A stretch of 34,089 nucleotides of DNA from Prevotella sp. (GTDB lineage: Bacteria > Bacteroidota > Bacteroidia > Bacteroidales > Bacteroidaceae). The notes below the pieces were generated by a model, which was not told where the DNA came from, did no database searches, and was given only the letters and a program-made list of their open reading frames with translations. Numbering within the stretch: the stretch's first letter is position 1; every line of letters starts with the position of its first letter. Position numbers and translations under genes: made by a program. This document shows, one piece after another, positions 8,488 to 15,585 of the stretch. The stretch is taken from the NCBI GenBank assembly GCA_017449495.1, contig JAFTFO010000037.1, forward strand, positions 1-34,089. The letters run 5' to 3'.

Positions 8488-9849
8488 TTAAATATTGTCG
8501 CCATAACGTTCTTTGGTGATCTGATCCAAGGACTTGCCACGGGTATTGGGCATACCGATAAGTCCGATGATGAGTGAGGTGAGCAGCAGAGCCACCATAC
8601 AGTAGGCGGCTAAGGTGAACCCTTCGCCGTTATCACCATAGATAAAAGTGAATACCAGACCCCACACTGCCGAGAGTCCACGGACGATGAAGAACATCAG
8701 TCCCTGGGCACCAGCACGGAATTTAGCGGGGAACAGCTCCGAGCCCCACAAAGCGTAGAACACCTGAACAGAGCTACCGTTGTTAACACCCCAGAGGATG
8801 GTGAACACCCAGATGCCGGCAATGGTAGACACACCGCCGCCAATGATGAGGATCCAGGCGGTGAGGGCGGCAGCGAGTCCAAACACATAGAAGAAACGGT
8901 GAGCCACTTTGTCGACAAAGAACGAGATGATGAACGTGGTCACCACCACAAACACCCAACTGATGCAGCTCAGCATGTTGGCCGCCTCATTGCTCAGGCC
9001 ACCAGCAGTCTCATAGATATGCGGCATGAAGAAGCCCATCACACTGGCCACCAGGTTCCACGTGAGATAGATAGCAGCCAGGAAAGCGACGGTCTTCACG
9101 GCAATCCTATTGGTGAACAACAGCTTGATATTGTCCACGATTCCACTCTGGTCCTTTGCCTTATTGGCCGTACGCTCGGCTTCTGCCGCTTGGCTTGCCA
9201 AGAACTCCGCACTCTCTTCCAACTGTCGCTGGAGGTTCCATGCGATAAACGCCACGACAAAAAGCGTGAAGAACACGACACGTGAGCTGAACACCTCGAC
9301 AGCAGCCAGAGGCGCATCAGCACCGACGATGCTATGAGCCAATGACTCTACTGGTGCATAGAAATATCCCCCCGGTGCCAACAGCATGCCGAAGAGCAGG
9401 ATGACCATCGGGCCCACACCCCAGGACATCTGGGAGATACAGATGTTACGTCCACGATTGTTCACCTCCGAACTCTCGGAGATATACGTCCAGGAGGCTG
9501 GTACACCAATACCTACCGAGATGCCCGTAACCAAGAACCCAGCGAGCAGCATGGGAAAGTTCATGGCGAACATGACAATCAGCACGCCCGTCATATAAAC
9601 CAGCAGGTTGTAGGTGAAGATGAACTTACGTCCAAACTTATCAGCCAAGAATCCACCAATGATGGCACCGATGGCTGCACCCAAGGCATTGGCACTCAGG
9701 GCGTTCAGCCAACCAAGATGCATCTCGGACAGACCGAGGTAGTTCTGCCACAGCGTGACGCCACTGGCACCTGCCACGATGGCGCCAGCATCAAGATAGT
9801 TATTAAGAGATACCGCCAAGGTACTCTTCAGACTTCCACTTTTTGCCAT
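8488..9849 (-). CDS. MFS sugar transporter, probable L-rhamnose permease
   Basis: A 12-helix sugar-porter-type MFS protein of about 453 residues. I chose the start at 9849 (MAKSGSLKSTL), 4 bp after the isomerase stop; the upstream ATG at 9879 would overlap the isomerase by 26 bp. Motif-like stretches are GGFLADKFGRKFIF after helix 2 and PASWTYISESSEVNNRGRN, recalling the PESPR-type sugar-porter signature. It lies between the isomerase and the aldolase, so L-rhamnose uptake is the likely job (inference from context). It is unrelated to the RhaT family of E. coli. Confidence 0.85.
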   Translation of the reverse strand: MAKSGSLKSTLAVSLNNYLDAGAIVAGASGVTLWQNYLGLSEMHLGWLNALSANALGAAIGAIIGGFLADKFGRKFIFTYNLLVYMTGVLIVMFAMNFPMLLAGFLVTGISVGIGVPASWTYISESSEVNNRGRNICISQMSWGVGPMVILLFGMLLAPGGYFYAPVESLAHSIVGADAPLAAVEVFSSRVVFFTLFVVAFIAWNLQRQLEESAEFLASQAAEAERTANKAKDQSGIVDNIKLLFTNRIAVKTVAFLAAIYLTWNLVASVMGFFMPHIYETAGGLSNEAANMLSCISWVFVVVTTFIISFFVDKVAHRFFYVFGLAAALTAWILIIGGGVSTIAGIWVFTILWGVNNGSSVQVFYALWGSELFPAKFRAGAQGLMFFIVRGLSAVWGLVFTFIYGDNGEGFTLAAYCMVALLLTSLIIGLIGMPNTRGKSLDQITKERYGDNI

Positions 9850-9853
9850 ACGC

Positions 9854-11284
9854 TTATCTGCAAACCACGTCACACTCAATATTGAAAATCTTAGCCACCT
9901 TCAGGATGGTGTCGATGTGATGGCCCACGGCTGCTGCCATGTGGTGGGTAGGACCAGCCTCACTCCACTTGTTGACAAACTCACGGCAAGACAGAGAGAA
10001 CTTGGTACGCATATTGGTATCGCCAAAGGTGAAGATAGGACCATCCTCGTTCACGCCCTCGGCCACAACGAACTTGAACACGCCGTTCTTATCCTGAGTG
10101 ATGGCCAGATAGGTGACAGGCCCCGTTGGGGGATAGAACTGGGTAAGGTAACCACCACCAGCCTTTCCGTGGAACACGGGTACAATCTTCATAGTTGGCT
10201 TCTTGGCCTGTGAGATGTCGAAGTCGCCAGAGCCAGAGTGCCCGATGATGCAGATATCTTTGGGGAAGTCGATAGAGTACATCTCGGCCAGCGTGCCTGT
10301 ACCACTGATGGTCTTCAGGATTGACATGGCCATTGCCACCTTCATATCACCCTCGACGGCGCAGGCTGTGTGCTGTTTGATCAGCATGGAGAATGCAGGG
10401 ATGAGCATCGAGTCGAGCTTACCTGCCACGCCCTGGGCAAAACCGTCATAGTGAGAGGCGATCATCCCCAACTTCTCGTCCTTGACCCACTGTTCGAAGG
10501 CGACCACATACTTGGCCATATCCCAGACCTTCTCAATGGTACCGCCACCCTCGATGTCGAAGGTATCGAGAATATCCTGAGCCTTGGCTCGGATGGCAGC
10601 CTCATCGGTGATGTTATCGGCAATAGCCCACATCTTCTCCCAGTCGAACTGCTTGGTGTAGACGAACATACGATGATAGAGGTTTGTCTCGTCGATATAG
10701 AGGTCCATCATACCAGGGTACGGACGACCTATCTGGGCGATGTTCGTATCGCGGAAACGACGACGCACCTGGGCAGCACGGCACCAGTCCTCGATCTCTG
10801 CCTGACAGGTGGGGTCACCCCCTTCTACCACACCAGTAATCACTGCTGAGCGCTTTCCTGCACGATTCAGGTCGGCGACCATCTCACCGATGGCACCGCA
10901 GGCATACAGCTCACCCAGCCATGTGGGGATGTCAGTCTTGGCATAGTCAGGTGCCAACTTCTTCTGCAAGTTCACAATCACGACGGGCACGTCGAGGTCG
11001 CGAACGGCGGGTAACATATTATAAGATGTGCAGTAGGTCAGCATCTGCAGGATCACCAGGTCTACGTCGGCAGCGCGGAACTTATCGCCTGCGGCCATCG
11101 ACTGCTCCTTGGTAGTCACCATACCCCCGTCAACAATCTCAATGGTGTCGGGGAGCGTCTGCTTGAATGATTCATACTGTGCCTCGAACTCCGGAACGAG
11201 CTGAGGGAACTGTGGCAGGTATGCCTGTAAGGCAATAGAGAATACACCTACCCTTGCTTTGGTCTCAACTAATGGTTTACTCAT
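9854..11284 (-). CDS. AraA/FucI-family sugar isomerase in the rhamnose isomerase position
   Basis: 476 residues. The fold family is that of L-arabinose/L-fucose isomerases: an N-terminal Rossmann-like part (VDLVILQMLTYCTSYNMLPAVRDLDVPVVIVNLQ) and a metal site that aligns by eye with AraA. AVEGDMKVAMAM corresponds to AraA GAEGDWKTA, LAEMYSIDF to the second acidic motif, and IIGHSGSGDFD and the C-terminal GHHIDT to histidine motifs. It is not the TIM-barrel RhaA/RhaI. Its neighbours are the rhamnulokinase (26 bp upstream) and the rhamnose transporter and aldolase downstream. It therefore probably converts L-rhamnose to L-rhamnulose as a non-orthologous substitute; the substrate is inferred. It could instead act on another deoxysugar or pentose. 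Confidence 0.82.
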   Translation of the reverse strand: MSKPLVETKARVGVFSIALQAYLPQFPQLVPEFEAQYESFKQTLPDTIEIVDGGMVTTKEQSMAAGDKFRAADVDLVILQMLTYCTSYNMLPAVRDLDVPVVIVNLQKKLAPDYAKTDIPTWLGELYACGAIGEMVADLNRAGKRSAVITGVVEGGDPTCQAEIEDWCRAAQVRRRFRDTNIAQIGRPYPGMMDLYIDETNLYHRMFVYTKQFDWEKMWAIADNITDEAAIRAKAQDILDTFDIEGGGTIEKVWDMAKYVVAFEQWVKDEKLGMIASHYDGFAQGVAGKLDSMLIPAFSMLIKQHTACAVEGDMKVAMAMSILKTISGTGTLAEMYSIDFPKDICIIGHSGSGDFDISQAKKPTMKIVPVFHGKAGGGYLTQFYPPTGPVTYLAITQDKNGVFKFVVAEGVNEDGPIFTFGDTNMRTKFSLSCREFVNKWSEAGPTHHMAAAVGHHIDTILKVAKIFNIECDVVCR

Positions 11285-11310
11285 ACTATTTACAATTTAT
11301 TTGACTGTTC

Positions 11311-12795
11311 TTATGATTTAGTGATTGTTAAGTAGCGCTCATAGGCGGCATCCCAGGCTGATGAATCCGTGGTAGGATGATAAGCCACCAACTCGATGCT
11401 GTTGGCAATGATCTGACGCATCTGCCAGATGTCGCTTACGTCACCGGCAGCCTGAGCTTGTAACATGATGTTACCAATGGCCGTACCCTCCTGTGGACCT
11501 GCCAGTACCTCTACGCCCAGCGAGTCTGCTGTAAACTGATTGAGATACTTGTTAAGAGAGCCACCGCCGATGATATGTAGGACGTTCAAGTCGAAATCGG
11601 CAAACTCCTTGAGCCATCCAAACACCTGACGGTAGCGCAGCGCCAGCGAGTCGAAGATGCAACGGCATATCTCTGCAGGTGTCTCGGGCACCGGCTGCTG
11701 AGTGTCACGACAGTACTGCTGGATGGCCTCAATCATACTGGACGGGTTGGCAAACACCGCGTCGTCGGGATTGATAATCGAGCGGAAGGCCTCTACCTGC
11801 ATCGCCGACCCCTGCAGTTCCGGATGACTCAGTTGCCGCACCTCCTCGGGCCATTCCTTCCTGCAACGTTCATAGAGCCACATGCCACAGATATTCTTCA
11901 GGAAGCGAGTCGTACCTTCTATACCTCCTTCATTGGTGAAGTTACGTTCGTAACTCAGGTCATTGATAATAGCATCTTTCGTCTCTATACCCATCAGACT
12001 CCAAGTGCCACTCGACAGATAGGCAAACTGCGGGTTCTTTGCGGGGACAGCAGCTACAGCGCTGCCTGTATCATGACCTGCCACAGCAATCACAGGCACA
12101 GCGCCCAGTCCCGTCATCTTCTGTACCTCGTCTGTCAGCACACCAATCTGCGTTCCGGGCATCACCATCTTACCGAACATATCCTTGGTAAGGCCTATCG
12201 ATGACAACAATCGCTCGTCAAGCTGTTTGGTCCGCGGATTCAGCAACTGCGAGGTCGACGCGATCGTATACTCGCACACCTCTTTGCCTGTCAGCATCCA
12301 ACTCAGGGCATCGGGCACAAACAGGATCTTCTTAGCATGACGGAAGGCACTGTTATCCTCTTTCCTCATGGCGTAAAGCTGGAAGATTGAGTTGAAGTTC
12401 AGGAACTGTATACCCGTAACATGGTACACCTCTTCCTTAGAGACGACATGCTCCAGATAATCGTCCATCGCCTCGAAAGTGATGGGATCACGATATGCAC
12501 GGGGATTTCTGAAGATGGCTTTGTCATCGCCAACAAACACGAAGTCGACACCCCAAGTGTCTATACCAATGCTGGCAATCTCCAGTCCACGACGGGCCAC
12601 CTCCTTCAGGCCCTTGATAATCTCAAAATACAGGGCGTAGATATCCCAGTAGAAATGTCCGCCCTGCTCGATGAGGTTGTTGGGGAAGCGGGTGACCTCC
12701 TCCAATTCAAACTTCCCTTCGTTGATGCTGCCGATAATGGTCCTGCCACTCGTAGCGCCCAAGTCGGCTGCAAAGAAATATTTTCTCTTTTCCAT
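11311..12795 (-). CDS. rhaB: L-rhamnulokinase
   Basis: 494 residues, a FGGY-family sugar kinase closest to RhaB/RhaK. It phosphorylates L-rhamnulose at O1 in the cytoplasm with ATP. Seen are the N-terminal phosphate-binding loop AADLGATSGRTIIG, the sugar-contact segment IGIDTWGVDFVF, the catalytic-base region AVAGHDTGSAVAAVP, and the ATP-binding IIGGGSLNKYLNQ near residue 400. It begins 3 bp after the GH28 stop codon, so expression is coupled. Called rhaK in Bacteroides naming. Confidence 0.93.
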   Translation of the reverse strand: MEKRKYFFAADLGATSGRTIIGSINEGKFELEEVTRFPNNLIEQGGHFYWDIYALYFEIIKGLKEVARRGLEIASIGIDTWGVDFVFVGDDKAIFRNPRAYRDPITFEAMDDYLEHVVSKEEVYHVTGIQFLNFNSIFQLYAMRKEDNSAFRHAKKILFVPDALSWMLTGKEVCEYTIASTSQLLNPRTKQLDERLLSSIGLTKDMFGKMVMPGTQIGVLTDEVQKMTGLGAVPVIAVAGHDTGSAVAAVPAKNPQFAYLSSGTWSLMGIETKDAIINDLSYERNFTNEGGIEGTTRFLKNICGMWLYERCRKEWPEEVRQLSHPELQGSAMQVEAFRSIINPDDAVFANPSSMIEAIQQYCRDTQQPVPETPAEICRCIFDSLALRYRQVFGWLKEFADFDLNVLHIIGGGSLNKYLNQFTADSLGVEVLAGPQEGTAIGNIMLQAQAAGDVSDIWQMRQIIANSIELVAYHPTTDSSAWDAAYERYLTITKS

Positions 12796-12798
12796 ATA

Positions 12799-14085
12799 CT
12801 AAAACTCCAATAGTTCTCCGTCGATCGAGAAATCCTCCAGCACATACTTGTCAGAGGTCTTCACGTCATACTTTGTCTTAGCATCCACCTGTATGTTGCG
12901 CATCGTGATGTTATTGCACCGTGACAGGGGCATATCCTCTCGCTGCTCAGGCTTGAAGAACTGTGTCCACGGATGGATGAAGAGGAAGCGGATGCAGTGG
13001 CCCGTGATGTTCTCCACCAGCACATACTCATAGTGCTGGGGCGTGTCGGGGCGCATCTTCAGCCAGAGCACTCGGTCGGACTTCTCGGTATAGCAGTTGC
13101 GCAGGATCACATTACGGTCGTGCAACGACTCCGAACCCAACGTCAGACAACCATGTACCCTGCCATAACGACAGTTTTGGATCAATATCCGCTCACAGTC
13201 GCCATTGGTCTCGTCCTGGTCGGCCCATGTTCCCTTACCACCTTTCAGCACCACAGCATCGTCGTTCACATGCATGAAACAGCCATTGATGAGCACGTCG
13301 CTACAGGCGTCGATGTCGATGGCATCCGACGAGGGAGCGCCCCGAGTGGGGTCTGGTGACCAGATATTCTCGGTGGGGGCAAAGATGTAACAGTCCAGAT
13401 AGCGCACATGGTCGCACTTGTAGATATGATTGGTCCAGAAGGGAGAATTGATCAGATGCACATCCTGGATGGTGACATGCTTCGAGTTCGAGATATAGGT
13501 GAGCCGTGGACGCTGGGCATCCTTGTTGGTACACTGGGGATTCCACTTACGACGGATCCAGAACTCCTGCCAGTAGGTCAGGCCATTGCCGTCGATGGTT
13601 CCCTCACCACTGATGGTAAAGCCGTCCAGTCCGTCGGCATTCACCAACGCACAGAAGTAGGTACACGTCTCACCCTCGATGCGGGTAGTCATATAGGGGA
13701 AGTCGATGATGCGGTCGGAGCCTTTCAGCCGCCCCTTCACATGCAGGTGTGTACCTTGTTTAAAAAACAAAGCACCTGTCAGATACGTACCCTCCGGGAT
13801 GACGATCACGCCCCCGCCATCCGTCGCAGCCCGATCTATCACCTGTTGGATAGCCGCCGTCTGAACGATGGTAGAGTCGCGTTTCACGCCATAGTCGGTG
13901 ATCACATACTGGCGACCTAATGTGGTCACATCCACCTTGGCGGTATCCTTAAACCAGGCATCCATCACCGATCCGTCGGGCCAGGTCTCAACCGCCACCG
14001 CTGTTGAAGGTAAAAAGGTAAAAAGGTAAAGAGGTAAAACCTTCCTTCCCATTACCATCACCTTATTCCATATCATATTACTCAT
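12799..14085 (-). CDS. GH28 polygalacturonase-like glycosidase
   Basis: 428 residues, right-handed beta-helix of family GH28 (galacturonosidases and rhamnogalacturonases). Catalytic-region motifs are SDAIDIDAC, VNDDAVVLKGGKG (paired aspartates), TLGSESLHDRN (GSES where plant and fungal enzymes have GHG) and LWLKMRPDT. The N-terminus is odd: residues 16-26 (VLPLYLFTFLP), which form the hydrophobic core of the export signal, are coded by four copies of an 8-bp repeat. Starts at codons 10 or 12 are possible and would keep the signal peptide. The gene sits between rhamnose mutarotase and rhamnulokinase, suggesting a rhamnose-containing pectic substrate. Confidence 0.88.
   Translation of the reverse strand: MSNMIWNKVMVMGRKVLPLYLFTFLPSTAVAVETWPDGSVMDAWFKDTAKVDVTTLGRQYVITDYGVKRDSTIVQTAAIQQVIDRAATDGGGVIVIPEGTYLTGALFFKQGTHLHVKGRLKGSDRIIDFPYMTTRIEGETCTYFCALVNADGLDGFTISGEGTIDGNGLTYWQEFWIRRKWNPQCTNKDAQRPRLTYISNSKHVTIQDVHLINSPFWTNHIYKCDHVRYLDCYIFAPTENIWSPDPTRGAPSSDAIDIDACSDVLINGCFMHVNDDAVVLKGGKGTWADQDETNGDCERILIQNCRYGRVHGCLTLGSESLHDRNVILRNCYTEKSDRVLWLKMRPDTPQHYEYVLVENITGHCIRFLFIHPWTQFFKPEQREDMPLSRCNNITMRNIQVDAKTKYDVKTSDKYVLEDFSIDGELLEF
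14009..14040. repeat. octamer tandem repeat GGTAAAAA x4 within signal peptide codons
   Basis: Perfectly phased 8-bp units GGTAAAAA, GGTAAAAA, GGTAAAGA, GGTAAAAC. They lie in frame in the 5' end of the GH28 gene (codons 16-26). Loss or gain of one unit would shift the frame. Confidence 0.9.
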
Positions 14086-14113
14086 CTTTTTACTTTTTTA
14101 CCTTTTTACCTTT
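14086..14113. repeat. same octamer-type repeat in the spacer before GH28
   Basis: On the minus strand the whole spacer between rhaM and the GH28 start consists of GGTAAAAA-type units (AAAGGTAAAAAGG onward). The A/G-rich run ends directly at the ATG, so it also occupies the translation initiation region. Confidence 0.85.
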
Positions 14114-14430
14114 CATTTCAGATAAAACACTTCCTGTAACGGCACTGTCACGGGTGAGTTGTCCGGATTCACCTCCATGATATCAGCCATCATGTCCCAC
14201 CATTTCTGGGTGATGGGGTCCACGTGCGCTGTATCCTGCGAGTTCCCTTCGCCTGAACATTCCTGATAGCCAAACAAGATGTTGGTCTCCCGATCCCAGA
14301 AGATACTGTAGTTACTCACTCCGCTGTCTTTGATCATCTTCACCAGTTCCGGCCAGATGGCAGCATGCCTCTTCTCATATTCCTTCTCGCAGCCAGCCTT
14401 CAGCTGCATCTTAAATGCAAATCGTCTCAT
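14113..14430 (-). CDS. rhaM: L-rhamnose mutarotase
   Basis: 105 residues, the size of E. coli YiiL/RhaM (104). It interconverts the alpha and beta anomers of L-rhamnose so that the isomerase and kinase steps are not limiting. Family features seen are the N-terminal RRFAFKMQLKAG, the catalytic-histidine helix EYEKRHAAIWPEL, the YSIFWDRETNILFGY strand, and a tryptophan pair in TQKWWDMMADIM. Second gene of the rhamnose operon. Spacers on both sides are built from GGTAAAAA-type repeats. This gene is the strongest marker that the operon is for L-rhamnose. Confidence 0.95.
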   Translation of the reverse strand: MRRFAFKMQLKAGCEKEYEKRHAAIWPELVKMIKDSGVSNYSIFWDRETNILFGYQECSGEGNSQDTAHVDPITQKWWDMMADIMEVNPDNSPVTVPLQEVFYLK

Positions 14431-14472
14431 CTTTACCTTTTCACCTTTTTACTTTTTCACTTTTTTACCTTC
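14431..14472. repeat. octamer-type repeat spanning reductase 3' end and rhaM leader
   Basis: On the minus strand units of 7-9 bp related to GGTAAAAA (GGTAAAAAAG, TGAAAAAG, TAAAAAGG, TGAAAAGG) run from inside the last codons of the reductase to the rhaM ATG. The repeat codes for the final residues VKK and supplies the TGA stop codon of the reductase. Confidence 0.85.
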
Positions 14473-15413
14473 AAGACACACCGCAGGTTCTTCTCCAACT
14501 GAGCCGTCGAGCTGGCTCCCACCAGAACCGACGTAACCCCCTGCTGATGCAGGATCCAGGCCAAGGCCATCTCCGCCAGCGTCTCACCACGGCTCGTCGC
14601 CTCCTCATTATAACGCTTCAGGCAGGCGAGCAACTCCGGTGTCAGCATCTCTTTCTTCAGGAACTGCCCTTTCGACATCCGGGAGTCCTCTGGGATGCCG
14701 TTGAGATAGCGGTCCGTCAACAGGCCCTGCGCCAGGGGCGAGAATGAGATGAAGCCGATGCCCTTCTCGGTACAGAAGTCGAGGATGCCCTCCTCCTGAG
14801 GCTCACGGTCGAGCAAATTCAGTCGCCCCTGATAGATGAGCAGAGGCACATCGCGCTCCTTCAGATACTGGTAGGCGAACTTCGTGGCCTCGAGGGGCCA
14901 GCGGCTGATACCCACGTAGAGCGCCTTGCCCTGACGGACGATATCCACCAGTGCCTGCAGTGTCTCCTCGAGCGGTGTCGCCGGATCGTACCGGTGGCTG
15001 TAGAACAGGTCCACATAATCTATCCTCATGCGCTTCAGGCTCTGGTCGAGCGAGGCCGTCAGATACTTCCTGCTGCCCCAGTTGCCATAAGGTCCTGGCC
15101 ACATGTCATAACCCGCCTTCGACGAGATGAAGAGTTCATCGCGATAGGGGCGGAAGTCCTGGTCCATCAGCCTTCCAAGCGTCTCTTCAGCCGATCCGTA
15201 GACGGGACCGTAGTTGTTGGCGAGGTCGAAATGGGTGATGCCATGGTCAAAGGCGTAATGGGTGATCTCCCGACTGCGCTCATAGGGATCCACACTACCG
15301 AAGTTATGCCAGAAGCCGAGGCTCACTTTCGGCAACAACACACCAGAGCGACCGCAGCGCTCATACACCATTCCATTGTCATAACGGCTCTTGTCCGCAA
15401 AGTATTGGTCCAT
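14457..15413 (-). CDS. aldo/keto reductase, L-glyceraldehyde-3-phosphate reductase (YghZ) type
   Basis: About 318 residues from the chosen start (MDQYFADKSRY at 15413), which aligns with the N-terminus of E. coli YghZ. The longer frame up to 15527 would run through the -7 box at 15443-15450. The NADPH-dependent reductase tetrad is visible: Asp in HFDLANNYG, Tyr in the same motif, Lys in SSKAGYDM, His in FYSHRYD. The protein stops at AQLEKNLRCVLKVKK, whereas YghZ goes on for some 30 residues; the truncation falls exactly at the repeat. As first gene of the rhamnose operon it may reduce L-lactaldehyde released by RhaD (inference), since no fucO-like dehydrogenase is present. Confidence 0.88.
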   Translation of the reverse strand: MDQYFADKSRYDNGMVYERCGRSGVLLPKVSLGFWHNFGSVDPYERSREITHYAFDHGITHFDLANNYGPVYGSAEETLGRLMDQDFRPYRDELFISSKAGYDMWPGPYGNWGSRKYLTASLDQSLKRMRIDYVDLFYSHRYDPATPLEETLQALVDIVRQGKALYVGISRWPLEATKFAYQYLKERDVPLLIYQGRLNLLDREPQEEGILDFCTEKGIGFISFSPLAQGLLTDRYLNGIPEDSRMSKGQFLKKEMLTPELLACLKRYNEEATSRGETLAEMALAWILHQQGVTSVLVGASSTAQLEKNLRCVLKVKK

Positions 15414-15442
15414 ATTTGTCATTTGTTTTAGTAATCTGCAGG

Positions 15443-15450
15443 CAAAGATA
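15443..15450 (-). promoter_or_regulatory. -7 element of the rhamnose operon
   Basis: The minus strand reads TATCTTTG followed by C, matching TAnnTTTG. No TTTG is found about 20 bp upstream, as expected for a promoter that needs an activator. The predicted leader to the ATG at 15413 is about 20 nt. Confidence 0.6.
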
Positions 15451-15489
15451 GACATTTTTGCCGACATACTATTCGTCTTATCGTCCATT

Positions 15490-15505
15490 TTTGTACAATA
15501 TTGTA
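15490..15505. promoter_or_regulatory. candidate operator centred between divergent promoters
   Basis: TTTGTACAAT (15490-15499) overlaps a perfect 12-bp palindrome TACAATATTGTA (15494-15505). Its centre, 15499.5, is exactly midway between the two -7 boxes (inner ends 15450 and 15549). The TTTGTAC half resembles the direct repeats at 29297-29326. Confidence 0.5.
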
Positions 15506-15520
15506 TGTTTTCGGATGTAT

Positions 15521-15557
15521 TTTGCATAAAAGCCCCCTCATTTCTACCTACATTTGC
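15521..15557 (+). promoter_or_regulatory. promoter of GH28-GH115 pair
   Basis: TACATTTGC (15549-15557) matches TAnnTTTG. A TTTG at 15521-15524 lies 24 bp upstream, slightly longer than the usual spacing. The leader to the ATG at 15586 would be about 20 nt. Confidence 0.5.
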
Positions 15558-15585
15558 AACATGAATCTCTAAAACAATTCGAAAG

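Noticed and set aside
7635-12795. L-fucose rather than L-rhamnose operon, because of the FucI/AraA-type isomerase
   Set aside because: The aldolase has RhaD length and motifs, the kinase is RhaB-like, and a RhaM mutarotase is present; three rhamnose-type genes outweigh one isomerase.
14457-15527. Longer reductase start at 15527
   Set aside because: The extra residues have no match to the family, and the frame passes through the -7 box; the ATG at 15413 matches YghZ.
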